Source: Armatimonadota bacterium
GTDB taxonomy: Bacteria > Armatimonadota > UBA5829 > DTJY01
NCBI GenBank assembly: GCA_023511795.1
Contig: JAIMAU010000021.1
Location: 1 to 34,265, forward strand
Direction: 5' to 3'
Length of the DNA: 34,265 bases
The notes beneath the pieces were generated by a model. The model was not told where the DNA came from and made no database searches. It saw only the letters and a program-made list of their open reading frames with translations. Position numbers and translations under genes: made by a program. Below, piece by piece: positions 22,946 to 31,567 of this stretch (its first letter is position 1; each line of letters begins with the position of its first letter).

Positions 22946-24610
22946 CTATATTTCCATAATTACAGGCAATATCATGGGATGGCGGCGAGTCCGACTAGAT
23001 ATAAGCTTTGCTACAGCAGAACGAACGTCGGATTTAGCCGTTGTCCATTCGGTTGCCGCATCAACTGCCAACCCCTCGATTGTTTGTGTTACCACCTCTT
23101 TGACTTCTTCGATTAAATCTTCTGCTTCTTCAAGATAAATAAAACCACGGGAAATTATATCAGGACCAGCGACTATATCGCCGGTTGCTTTGTCGATGCC
23201 CAAAACGACGATAAACACTCCATCCTGCGCCAGGTGCCGGCGGTCTCGAAGAACCACATCTCCCACATCGCCCACTCCAATTCCATCCACTAGAACATCG
23301 CCTGCTGGGACTTTGCCAACAATTTGTGCGTTTGACTGACTAATCTCCAAAACGTCACCGACTTCCATCGCGAAGACGTTTTCTCGCTGAATTCCCATCT
23401 CTACGGCAAGCTCGATATATTTTGCGATGTGTCTGTGCTCGCCATGAACTGGAACCACATACTTGGGTTTAGTCAAGTTGAGCATTAGCTTTAGTTCTTC
23501 GCGATTGCCATGACCTGAGACGTGGACAGGCGCAATTGCATCGTAAATAACGTCTGCTCCGCGTTTGAATAGATGATTTATAGTTCGTAAGATTAGGTCT
23601 TCATTGCCAGGGATTGGGGTTGCGGAGATTATTACTGTATCGCCCTGTTGAATTTTAACGATTGGGTGGTCATCCATTGCAATGCGCGTCAAAGCGGAAA
23701 GTGGCTCACCTTGGCTGCCGGTAGTCATGCAGACAACCTGGCTCGGAGAAAGCTCTGGGACGTCTTCAACGCGAATCTTAGTGTTATTTGGAATTTTGAG
23801 ATAGCCAAGTTGCTCAGCAATTTCGACGTTCTGCGCCATGCTACGCCCAATTATTGCAACTTTACGTCCAAACTTGGCAGCGGTGTTGAAGACTTGCTGT
23901 ATGCGGTGGATATTTGAGGCAAACGTGGCGATGATTATCTTTCCCTGTGCTTTGCTGAAAACCTGTTCGAACATCGCTCCGACAACGCGCTCTGAGGGAA
24001 CATGCCCAGGCTTTTCGACATTAGTACAGTCAGTTAGCAACACCAATACGCCCTCAACCCCAATTCGTGCAAAGGCTGGGAAATCTGCCAATTTGCCATC
24101 AATTGGCGTCTGGTCGAACTTAAAATCCCCTGTGTGGACAATGGTGCCTACTGGCAGTCTTATTGCAATTGCAAAACCATCCGGTATACTGTGGCTTACT
24201 CGGATAGTTTCCACGTCGAACACTCCGATATTGAAGCGCTGCCCGGGCTCAACCTGGTGAAGTTCTGCAACGTCTGTAAGCTTAAACTCATCAAGCTTGG
24301 CTTGAACAAAGCCTAATGTTAACTTTGTCCCCCAAATTGGCACATTTAATTGGCTAAGCACATAAGGAAGAGCCCCAATGTGGTCTTCGTGTCCATGGGT
24401 CAGGACGATTCCCTGAACCCTATCTGCCTTGTTGAGAAGATAGGTAATATCGGGGACGACAAGGTCAACTCCGAGTAATTCATCGTCAGGAAACATCAGA
24501 CCGCAGTCAACCAAAAGAATTTGGCCGCAATATTCGAATGCGACCATGTTCTTGCCAATTTCACTAACGCCGCCTAAGGGAATTATGCGAACTGCCTCTT
24601 GGTTTTCCAT
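22946..24610 (-). CDS. rnj: Ribonuclease J
   Basis: The 554-residue metallo-beta-lactamase/beta-CASP nuclease carries out 5'-to-3' exonuclease and endonuclease mRNA decay and rRNA maturation. The metal motif HGHEDHIG is at 72–79, followed by GDFKFD, the beta-CASP motifs (TDCTNVEKPGH, TTGSQGEPLSAL), and VHVSGHGNREELKLML and PVHGEHRH. A C-terminal dimerisation domain is complete. It lies 33 nt after asd and 18 nt before dedA. Co-location with pnp and rpsO makes an RNA-turnover cluster, as in Firmicutes. Confidence 0.96.
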   Translation of the reverse strand: MENQEAVRIIPLGGVSEIGKNMVAFEYCGQILLVDCGLMFPDDELLGVDLVVPDITYLLNKADRVQGIVLTHGHEDHIGALPYVLSQLNVPIWGTKLTLGFVQAKLDEFKLTDVAELHQVEPGQRFNIGVFDVETIRVSHSIPDGFAIAIRLPVGTIVHTGDFKFDQTPIDGKLADFPAFARIGVEGVLVLLTDCTNVEKPGHVPSERVVGAMFEQVFSKAQGKIIIATFASNIHRIQQVFNTAAKFGRKVAIIGRSMAQNVEIAEQLGYLKIPNNTKIRVEDVPELSPSQVVCMTTGSQGEPLSALTRIAMDDHPIVKIQQGDTVIISATPIPGNEDLILRTINHLFKRGADVIYDAIAPVHVSGHGNREELKLMLNLTKPKYVVPVHGEHRHIAKYIELAVEMGIQRENVFAMEVGDVLEISQSNAQIVGKVPAGDVLVDGIGVGDVGDVVLRDRRHLAQDGVFIVVLGIDKATGDIVAGPDIISRGFIYLEEAEDLIEEVKEVVTQTIEGLAVDAATEWTTAKSDVRSAVAKLISSRTRRHPMILPVIMEI

Positions 24611-24643
24611 GTTTTTGGTAATACGGGGTCTGCTTACTGGGTT

Positions 24644-25687
24644 CTAGCGACTGCGGATTAAGCCACGAGAAATCATCAATTCTGCAATCTGGACTGCATT
24701 TAGAGCCGCTCCCTTTCGGAGGTTATCTGCCACCACCCACATACTAAGCCCCGTTTCGATGAATGGATCCTCGCGTATTCTGCCGACGTAAACTTCGTCC
24801 TTTCCTGAGGCATCAATTGGCATCGGATAGGTGCGGCAATTTGGGTCGCTGTCGGTCGGATTAGGCTCATCTACGACAATTATTCCAGGGAAGGAAGCGA
24901 GAATTTCCCTAGCCTCCTCTGCCGTGATTTTTTCTTCTGTCTCGACATAAACCGCTTCGGAATGGCCATTGAACACTGGAACGCGCACCGTGGTTGGAGT
25001 AATCTTTATTTCTCTATCGCCCAATATTTTATGGGTCTCAGCCACCATCTTCCATTCTTCACTTGTATAGCCATCGGGTCTAAAATTGCCGATATGGGGA
25101 AACAAATTAAAACCTATTTGATAGGGATATACTGCTGGCGGGTCAATTTCTTTCCCTGCTACCAATTTCGTAGATTGTTCATGTAGTTCCTTAATCGCAT
25201 CGCGACCGGTGCCAGATACTGCTTGATAAGTGCTAACTACGACTCTTTTTACACGCGAGCGGTTGTATATAGCTTTAAGTGGAAGCACCATCTGGATTGT
25301 TGAACAATTTGGATTGGCGATAACTCCCTGATGCCAATTGACGTCATCCGGATTGCATTCCGGCACGACTAGCGGAACGCGGTCGTCCATCCTAAAAGTC
25401 GAGGAGTTGTCAATTACAACTGCCCCACGCTTTGCTGCTTCCCAAGCATAAAGCTTGCTTGCACCGCTTTCGCCTTCGGTTCCTGCAAAAAGAGCAATAT
25501 CTACATCGTCAAATTCCTCTGGTATAGTCTCCTTAACCTCATATTGTTTTCCATTGATTTCCATTACTCTGGCAGAACGTGCAAGGAGCTTTAGCTTGTT
25601 TATGGGAAAATTCCGCTGTTCAAGCGTCTTTAGCATCTCTTGCCCAACGGCTCCGACGCCAACTACAGCAACGTTGAACCTTTCCAT
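24644..25687 (-). CDS. asd: Aspartate-semialdehyde dehydrogenase
   Basis: This converts aspartyl phosphate to aspartate semialdehyde with NADPH, at the branch to lysine/DAP, threonine and methionine. The 347-residue protein has VGVGAVGQEML (a short variant of GATGxVG) for NADP, NSSTFRMDDRVPLVVPE, the active-site IANPNCST with Cys128, and ITPTTVRVPVFNGHSEAVYVE carrying the catalytic His. It starts 16 nt after dapB. All key residues are present. Confidence 0.96.
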   Translation of the reverse strand: MERFNVAVVGVGAVGQEMLKTLEQRNFPINKLKLLARSARVMEINGKQYEVKETIPEEFDDVDIALFAGTEGESGASKLYAWEAAKRGAVVIDNSSTFRMDDRVPLVVPECNPDDVNWHQGVIANPNCSTIQMVLPLKAIYNRSRVKRVVVSTYQAVSGTGRDAIKELHEQSTKLVAGKEIDPPAVYPYQIGFNLFPHIGNFRPDGYTSEEWKMVAETHKILGDREIKITPTTVRVPVFNGHSEAVYVETEEKITAEEAREILASFPGIIVVDEPNPTDSDPNCRTYPMPIDASGKDEVYVGRIREDPFIETGLSMWVVADNLRKGAALNAVQIAELMISRGLIRSR

Positions 25688-25703
25688 AGAGCAACAACCT
25701 TCC

Positions 25704-26492
25704 TTACAGAATTTTTTCTAACCCATAAATTACATCGGTTAATCCAACAGCTCGCTTTATTGCAAGAAGGACACCCGGCATAAATGACTTCCTATCTATC
25801 GAATCGTGGCGGATTGTCAAGGTTTGACCAACTCCGCCAAAGATTACCTCTTGGTGGGCAACCAACCCAGGCAATCTGACACTGTGAATATTCACCCCGT
25901 GAAACTCTGCCCCTCGTGCTGTATTATCGCCTTTGCTAGCACTGTCTCGAGAACGGACGTTAGATATCATCTGCGCTGTTTTAATTGCGGTTCCTGACGG
26001 CGCATCAAGCTTTTTGTCATGATGAAGTTCTATAATTTCTACTGCCGGAAAATATTTTGCAGCTTCTGCAGCGAACTTCATCATCAGTACTGCTCCGATG
26101 GCAAAGTTAGGAGCGATAATTGCTCCAATTCCTTTCTTTTCCGCAAGTTCTTTAATTTCAGCCAGGTTCTCCTCCGTTATCCCCGTTGTGCCTACCACTG
26201 GAACAGCTCCTGCATTCATAGCTGTTCGAATATCAGACATAGCCGCTGAAGGAACACTGAAAACCACAGCAACATCTGCTGGCGCTGAATCAAGTGCTTC
26301 CGTCAAGCTTCCTTTTATTTCTATAGGGCAATCGATTGCAAGCAATTCCGAGAGTGTTTTTCCTGTATATGCGGGGTCCGCGGCACCTACCAAAACCATT
26401 TCGTGGGCTTCGCCATAAACCGCCAATGCCGTCTCACGGCCCATTCTTCCGCCTGCGCCCGATATCGCGACTCTTATTATTGGTTTATCCAT
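25704..26492 (-). CDS. dapB: 4-hydroxy-tetrahydrodipicolinate reductase
   Basis: This is the second committed enzyme of the diaminopimelate/lysine pathway, reducing hydroxytetrahydrodipicolinate with NAD(P)H. I choose the ATG at 26492, nine nt after a GAGG, over a TTG three codons earlier. The ~262-residue protein has the nucleotide motif ISGAGGRMGRE, VGTTGI, APNFAIGAVLMM, and the catalytic ELHHDKKLDAPSGTA segment. It lies between the M16 peptidase and asd, all on one strand with short gaps. Confidence 0.96.
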   Translation of the reverse strand: MDKPIIRVAISGAGGRMGRETALAVYGEAHEMVLVGAADPAYTGKTLSELLAIDCPIEIKGSLTEALDSAPADVAVVFSVPSAAMSDIRTAMNAGAVPVVGTTGITEENLAEIKELAEKKGIGAIIAPNFAIGAVLMMKFAAEAAKYFPAVEIIELHHDKKLDAPSGTAIKTAQMISNVRSRDSASKGDNTARGAEFHGVNIHSVRLPGLVAHQEVIFGGVGQTLTIRHDSIDRKSFMPGVLLAIKRAVGLTDVIYGLEKIL

Positions 26493-26510
26493 TGATATCA
26501 ACCTCGCACA

Positions 26511-27734
26511 TTAGTTAAACGGTCCAATTGCCGCTAAAGACATCGTCGAGTCATCGAACACCTCATTGGCTACCCGGATAATGTCAGCCATGGAAACACT
26601 CATTATAGAACCAATTATCTCCTCCAGCGGGATAATCCGACCTAGGTATAGCTCCGTCTTGCCCAACCGCATCATTCGACTACTCATGCTTTCCTGGCCG
26701 AGAACAAGTGCTCCACGAATCTGATTTTTTGCTCTTTCCAATTCTTTATCCGTAAGGCCAGCTTCTCGAATGCTCACAAACTCTGATTTCACCAATCCCA
26801 TAACCTCATCCAAACTCTGCATGCTTGTGCCTCCATAGGCGGCGAACAATCCACTTTCCCTATAGGAAATGGAATATGAGCCGATAGAGTAAGCTAGCCC
26901 CCGTTTCTCACGAATTTCCTGGAAGAGGCGCGAACTCATTCCACCGCCGAGCACAGCATCTATAATTGCCAATGTGTACTTATCCTTTTCGCCGTGAGCA
27001 AATCCTCGAGTGCCGATGCAGAAATGCACTTGCTCGGTCGTTTTTTGCGTTAAGTTTGACCGCGCACAGAAGGTAGGTGCATATTGGTTAGTCTCAACCT
27101 TTTCGCCCGAAAGCAACCCAAAAATGTCAGCAATTCTGCCAACGAATTCTTTGTGATTTAAGTTGCCTGCTGCTGCAATGACCATATTCTCGGGAATATA
27201 ACGTTTGCTCATATAGGAAACTACGTCATCTCTGGTTAGTTTGCCAACCGTTTCCCTATCGCCTAGCACCGAACGACCAAGGGGATGTCCACCCAATATT
27301 GTCTGGGCAAAAATATCGTGCACCAGGTCATCAGGTGAGTCCTCGTGCCGCTTTATTTCTTCCAGAACAACATTCTTTTCTCTTTCGATTTCATCACAAT
27401 CAAATATTGAGTTTAATAGCATGTCGCCGATTACTTCAATAGCAATCGGAGTATGCTCGGCAAGCACCTTGGCAAAGTAACAGGTGTATTCCTTTTCGGT
27501 AAACGCATTCAAATGACCGCCGATAGAATCGAATTCGTCTGCAATCTGTTGAGCCGTGCGGTTTGCAGTTCCTTTGAACAGCATATGCTCAATGAAATGA
27601 GAGATACCCCTGTTTGAATCATCCTCATCTCTTGAGCCAGAGCCGACCCACACGCCAACAGCCACTGACTGAACATGTGGTATAGTTTCAGTTACAACTC
27701 GAATACCATTCGGTAATATATCTTTATTGAACAT
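26511..27734 (-). CDS. M16-family zinc peptidase (MlpA/YmxG-like)
   Basis: The 407-residue M16B processing-peptidase-like protein has the inverted zinc motif HFIEH at 46–50 followed by MLFKGT, and the downstream glutamate in EEIKRHEDSPDDLVHD. A second inactive-type domain holds RGFAHGEKDKYTLAI and GGGMSSRLFQEIREKRGLAYSI. No signal peptide is present, so it is probably cytoplasmic. Its position right after pnp matches mlpA of Bacillus. AAAAGGG precedes the ATG. Confidence 0.93.
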   Translation of the reverse strand: MFNKDILPNGIRVVTETIPHVQSVAVGVWVGSGSRDEDDSNRGISHFIEHMLFKGTANRTAQQIADEFDSIGGHLNAFTEKEYTCYFAKVLAEHTPIAIEVIGDMLLNSIFDCDEIEREKNVVLEEIKRHEDSPDDLVHDIFAQTILGGHPLGRSVLGDRETVGKLTRDDVVSYMSKRYIPENMVIAAAGNLNHKEFVGRIADIFGLLSGEKVETNQYAPTFCARSNLTQKTTEQVHFCIGTRGFAHGEKDKYTLAIIDAVLGGGMSSRLFQEIREKRGLAYSIGSYSISYRESGLFAAYGGTSMQSLDEVMGLVKSEFVSIREAGLTDKELERAKNQIRGALVLGQESMSSRMMRLGKTELYLGRIIPLEEIIGSIMSVSMADIIRVANEVFDDSTMSLAAIGPFN

Positions 27735-27810
27735 TGCTACCCTTTTGAAAAATTATGGGGGAGGGTGAAGTGGAATATGTACCCTTTCAATTTGCCCCCT
27801 GATATGCAAG

Positions 27811-27852
27811 CCGGCCGAAAAGCTGGCTCGTAAGCCACACTGCTTCGGCCGG
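27811..27852. terminator. Strong stem-loop between pnp and the M16 peptidase gene
   Basis: CCGGCCGAA (27811–27819) and TTCGGCCGG (27844–27852) form a perfect 9-bp stem, with TGGC/GCCA pairing inside. On the minus strand no T tract follows, so it may stabilise the 3' end of pnp mRNA or attenuate rather than fully terminate; the T-rich side (TGCTTTTAT) faces the plus strand. Confidence 0.5.
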
Positions 27853-27877
27853 TGCTTTTATTCGGCTTTGGACCGAG

Positions 27878-30115
27878 TTATCGTTTTGGTCGGAATTTCG
27901 CACGCGGAAATTCGTCGTCATCTAAAAAGCTTCGACCCTTATCCGGTTTTATGTCTTTTTCTCTTCCCTTTTGTGGTTCCCGTAGCGCAGGAGAAACAAA
28001 ACGCTCTGGCTTTGGCCCCTCGCCAGGTTGAACTACTCCTTTCCTTGTTAGACTTATCTTCCCTTGAGGCGTTGCTTCTATAACTTTCACAAGCACTTCA
28101 TCGCCTACGTGGAGCACATCCTCCACTTTTGCTATCCTCGCTGGGCCAATTTGCGATATATGTAACAAACCTTCTCTCCCGGGGAGTATCTCTACAAACG
28201 CACCAAAAGGAGTAATTCTCGTAACTTTGCCAGGGTAGGTTTCGCCAACTTTAACATCTCGCGCTATGTCGTCTATCATCTTCAAAGCGCGTTCGCCACC
28301 AGCCTTGTCTACAGCGGTTATGTAGACTCGGCCATCTTGCTCGATGCTTATGCTGGCGCCTGTTTCCGCTTCTATTTTCTTGATGATTTTACCGCCCGGG
28401 CCTATAACATCACCTATTTTATCAGGATGTATCTCAATCATCAATACCCTTGGAGCATATGGGGAAAGCTCTTCTCGCGGCTTTGAAATCGTCTCAAGCA
28501 TCTTATCAAGAATATAAAGCCGTCCAACTTTTGCTTGTTCAAGCGCAGCGCTTAGGACCTCTCTGGGTATACCGCTGATTTTGGTATCCATTTGTAATGC
28601 AGTGACGCCAGTTGTCGTCCCTGCAACTTTGAAATCCATATCGCCAGCAAAATCCTCAAGGTCCATTATATCGCTTAGTATGACATAGTTGGAACCATCA
28701 GTCATTAGCCCCATTGCCACACCAGCTACGGGTGCTTTTATAGGCACTCCTGCATCCATCAAACTCAGCGTGCTTCCACAAACGCTTGCCATTGAAGTGG
28801 ACCCGCTTGACTCCAAAACCTCGGATGTGAGCAGAATTGCATAAGGGAAATCTTCCTCTGACGGAATCATTGGCGCCAATGCCTTCTCTGCTAGTTGTCC
28901 GTGGCCAATTTCCCGTCTTCCAGGCCCTCGCAACGGCCGCGTTTCTCCCACGCTGAAAGGAGGAAAATTGTAGAAGTGCATGTAGCGCTTTGTGCCATCC
29001 TCTTCAAGGCTATCTACAATTTGCGCCTCGTCTAACGATCCAAGCGTAACAGTTGTAAGCACTTGGGTTTGCCCGCGCGTGAACAATCCCGAACCATGCA
29101 CTCTTGGAAGCAAGCCTACCTGGGCGCTGATGGGGCGAATTTCATCTGGCCGCCTGCCATCCATGCGAACCCGTTCGTTGATAATAAGACTCCGAAACTC
29201 CCTCTTTATAATCTTGTCAACAGCTTCGGCAACCTCAACTTCACGTTCTGGATAGTCTGCTACCAAGCTCTCAATTAACTCGGCTCTCAAATCATCTAGA
29301 ACATCTGCACGCTCTGCTTTGCCCAACTTCTTCGCAGGAAGTTCGTGGATTACTTGCCGGACCTTTTCAGAAACTTTTGTGTCTATATCTTGGAAAAGTT
29401 CCGAATCAAGTTCAAAAAGCGGAACTTCAGCTTTGGGCTGACCGATACGTCGGACAAGCTCATTTTGAATTCCAACTATCTGCTTTATGTGTTCATGCGC
29501 AATGTCTACTCCGGCAAGAATTTCTTCTTCGGGCACCTGGTTGGCATCGGCATCTACCGTAGTGACGGCATCGAATGTTCCGGCAACTACAAGATTCAAA
29601 TCGGATATTTCTAGCTGTTCCAATGATGGATTTACGATAAATTCGCCATCAATTCGCCCGATTCTTACTGCTCCAATAGGGCCATTGAAGGGAATGGGAG
29701 AAATGCTAAGTGCCGCTGACGCAGCAATAATTGCCAACACATCGGTGGGATGTTCAGGGTCATACGAGAGAGGCATGCAGATTATTTGTACTTCATTTCG
29801 CATGCCCTCGGGGAAAAGCGGCCGAAGTGGTCGGTCGATTAACCTCGAAGTCACTACCGCCTTCTCTGAGGGTCTGCCCCCACGCTTTACAAAACCACCG
29901 GGGATCTTTCCAACAGCATACTTCCTCTCTTCGTAGTCACAAACCAAAGGGAAGAAGTCAACGCCTTCTCGCGGCTCCTCACTCATTGTTGCGGTGCCGA
30001 GAACAATACTGTCTCCCTGTTTTACCAAAACAGACCCGCTAGCTTGCCTCGCGATATCCCCTGTTTCGATGGAGAGGATACTGCCACCTACCTCAAGCTC
30101 TACTTTTTCTGACAT
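27878..30115 (-). CDS. pnp: Polyribonucleotide nucleotidyltransferase (PNPase)
   Basis: The 745-residue phosphorolytic 3'-to-5' exoribonuclease has two RNase PH domains (GGFVKRGGRPSEKAV and RGQTQVLTTVTLGS; catalytic region DFPYAILLTSEVLESSGSTSMASV and DLEDFAGDMDFKVAGT), a KH domain (IGPGGKIIKKIEAETGA, near 570–590), and an S1 domain (GKVTRITPFGAFVEILPG). A basic, proline-rich tail of about 50 residues follows, of a kind that can bind RNA or partners. It starts 17 nt after rpsO, a linkage conserved across most bacteria. Confidence 0.97.
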   Translation of the reverse strand: MSEKVELEVGGSILSIETGDIARQASGSVLVKQGDSIVLGTATMSEEPREGVDFFPLVCDYEERKYAVGKIPGGFVKRGGRPSEKAVVTSRLIDRPLRPLFPEGMRNEVQIICMPLSYDPEHPTDVLAIIAASAALSISPIPFNGPIGAVRIGRIDGEFIVNPSLEQLEISDLNLVVAGTFDAVTTVDADANQVPEEEILAGVDIAHEHIKQIVGIQNELVRRIGQPKAEVPLFELDSELFQDIDTKVSEKVRQVIHELPAKKLGKAERADVLDDLRAELIESLVADYPEREVEVAEAVDKIIKREFRSLIINERVRMDGRRPDEIRPISAQVGLLPRVHGSGLFTRGQTQVLTTVTLGSLDEAQIVDSLEEDGTKRYMHFYNFPPFSVGETRPLRGPGRREIGHGQLAEKALAPMIPSEEDFPYAILLTSEVLESSGSTSMASVCGSTLSLMDAGVPIKAPVAGVAMGLMTDGSNYVILSDIMDLEDFAGDMDFKVAGTTTGVTALQMDTKISGIPREVLSAALEQAKVGRLYILDKMLETISKPREELSPYAPRVLMIEIHPDKIGDVIGPGGKIIKKIEAETGASISIEQDGRVYITAVDKAGGERALKMIDDIARDVKVGETYPGKVTRITPFGAFVEILPGREGLLHISQIGPARIAKVEDVLHVGDEVLVKVIEATPQGKISLTRKGVVQPGEGPKPERFVSPALREPQKGREKDIKPDKGRSFLDDDEFPRAKFRPKR

Positions 30116-30132
30116 TATTGTCTATTTGTCTC

Positions 30133-30402
30133 CTATCTCCTCAAGCCGAGACGTGCCACGATTGAGCGGTACCTCTCGATGTCTTTCTTGCTGAGGTAAT
30201 TCAGTAACCTGCGCCGCTGTCCAACCATCATAAGCAATCCGCGCCGCGAATGATGATCTTTTTTGTGCTGCTTAAGATGTTCGGTTAATTGATTGATGCG
30301 TGCCGAAAGTAAGGCAATTTGGACCTCTGCAGACCCAGTGTCACTTTCATGGATGCGGAATTGGTCTATGATGGCTGTCTTTTCTTCCTTTTGCAAAACC
30401 AT
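30133..30402 (-). CDS. rpsO: 30S ribosomal protein S15
   Basis: The 89-residue S15 sequence is complete, with [31 protein letters not shown] and RRRLLNYL; these contact 16S rRNA helices 20–22. The ATG follows AAGGGATAGAGAACAG. The 5' leader has an unusual nested set of inverted repeats and its own promoter inside ribF. S15 controls its own mRNA in several unrelated ways in different bacteria, so such regulation is plausible here. Confidence 0.98.
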   Translation of the reverse strand: MVLQKEEKTAIIDQFRIHESDTGSAEVQIALLSARINQLTEHLKQHKKDHHSRRGLLMMVGQRRRLLNYLSKKDIERYRSIVARLGLRR

Positions 30403-30438
30403 CTGTTCTCTATCCCTTCTTTGGAATCTTAGATTAAC

Positions 30439-30571
30439 CGCGGGCGACTCTCAGCAAGAATCGGGGAGACAATAGACTGGAGACTGTAGACAGAAAACTC
30501 CCTTCATCGTACAAAACGACCTGTCTACAGACTTGGGTCTACAGCCTCACCGATTCGACAAAGTGCCCGCG
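30439..30571 (-). promoter_or_regulatory. Structured rpsO leader with nested inverted repeats
   Basis: Three perfect nested stems exist: CGCGGGC with GCCCGCG (30571–30565 and 30445–30439), GAATCGG with CCGATTC (30556–30550 and 30464–30458), and CTGTAGACAG with CTGTCTACAG (30530–30521 and 30493–30484). A second CTGTAGAC (30544–30537) competes for the same partner strand, giving an alternative hairpin. The structure ends 36 nt before the rpsO ATG. It fits an autoregulatory RNA, but no known S15 leader motif could be matched by eye. Confidence 0.55.
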
Positions 30572-30592
30572 TTATTTTCTGAACTGCGTTAT

Positions 30593-30621
30593 ACTCTACC
30601 ATAATTGGCAATCCGTGTCAA
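30593..30621 (-). promoter_or_regulatory. Promoter for rpsO–pnp inside the 3' end of ribF
   Basis: TTGACA (30621–30616) and TAGAGT (30598–30593) are separated by 17 nt on the minus strand. A transcript from here would begin just before the nested-stem leader. Confidence 0.45.
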
Positions 30622-31564
30622 ATACCATATTACAGAAAGAGCCCTCTGTCGCCTGAACTTGCACAACATCGGCTTCAATCTGCTTAATCAAATCTTCTTT
30701 AACTGCAAACTGTATCTCGCTTCGTAACCTTTGATGAAATGCAACATCGAGTTTTTCACCGTATATGTTTCCTGAGAAATCCAGAATGTAAACCTCCACA
30801 GTAAGGCTACGACCGCCCACCGTAGGCCTTGTTCCTATGTTGACCGCGGCAGAATATCGGGTCTGTCCAATCCTAACCGATGCTGCGTAAACGCCTCTTG
30901 CTGGCAGGATTTGTTTCTCAGCTGGTTGAAGATTTGCCGTTGGGAAGCCAAGCTTTTCGCCGATGCCATCGCCGTGAACAACGGTTCCCCTTAAAACAAA
31001 TGGGTGGCCAAGCATTGCTGCTGCCTTTTCTACTGCGCCCGAAGAAATCAACCGTCTAACTTCTGTGCTACTTATTATCGTCCCATCCATAACTATTTGC
31101 GGTACTACTATTGTCCCAAACCCTAACTTTTCTCCCATTTCTCGAAGAAGCGCCGGCCTACCTCGCCTTCCCTTTCCAAATGCAAAGTTAGAACCTATTA
31201 CAATAGTTTCAGCCTTCAACTTTTCGAGCAGAATGTGTATTAAGAAATCCTCAGCCGACATTTCTGCAAGTTTATGGTTGAACTCTAATACGAGCGCTAG
31301 GTCCATTCTGCGCCATGCAATAAGTTCAAGCTTTTGTTCAAGCGTATTGATATAATGTGGTGCGTATTTGGGCTGCAAAATTTCCTTGGGATTGCGATCG
31401 AATGTAACAGCTACGGCAAGAGACCTAGAATCATCAGCAGTTGACCTCACCAGTCGCATGATTGCTTGATGACCAAGATGGACGCCGTCGAACACTCCAA
31501 CAGTCACCACCGACTTATCCAAAGCAGGTAGGTTTTCAATTCCCCTTGCTATCTGCATATACAT
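30596..31564 (-). CDS. ribF: Bifunctional riboflavin kinase / FAD synthetase
   Basis: The 322-residue enzyme makes FMN and then FAD. The N-terminal adenylyltransferase has VGVFDGVHLGHQAIM and VIGSNFAFGKGRRG, then SSTEVRRLI. The C-terminal kinase has VHGDGIGEKLGFPTANL and GVYAASV, with VEVYILDFSGNIYGE carrying the catalytic Glu. It starts 3 nt after the stop of the GT-C glycosyltransferase gene. The order ribF–rpsO–pnp is conserved with Bacillus. Confidence 0.96.
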   Translation of the reverse strand: MYMQIARGIENLPALDKSVVTVGVFDGVHLGHQAIMRLVRSTADDSRSLAVAVTFDRNPKEILQPKYAPHYINTLEQKLELIAWRRMDLALVLEFNHKLAEMSAEDFLIHILLEKLKAETIVIGSNFAFGKGRRGRPALLREMGEKLGFGTIVVPQIVMDGTIISSTEVRRLISSGAVEKAAAMLGHPFVLRGTVVHGDGIGEKLGFPTANLQPAEKQILPARGVYAASVRIGQTRYSAAVNIGTRPTVGGRSLTVEVYILDFSGNIYGEKLDVAFHQRLRSEIQFAVKEDLIKQIEADVVQVQATEGSFCNMVFDTDCQLW

Positions 31565-31567
31565 TCT

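Noticed and set aside
27811-27852. tRNA-like cloverleaf
   Set aside because: The stem-loop has no anticodon arm of the right size and no GTTC-type T loop; it is better seen as a terminator or stability hairpin.
30439-30571. Rho-independent terminator of ribF
   Set aside because: The stems are long-range and nested with large loops and no T tract immediately follows; a regulatory leader fits better.
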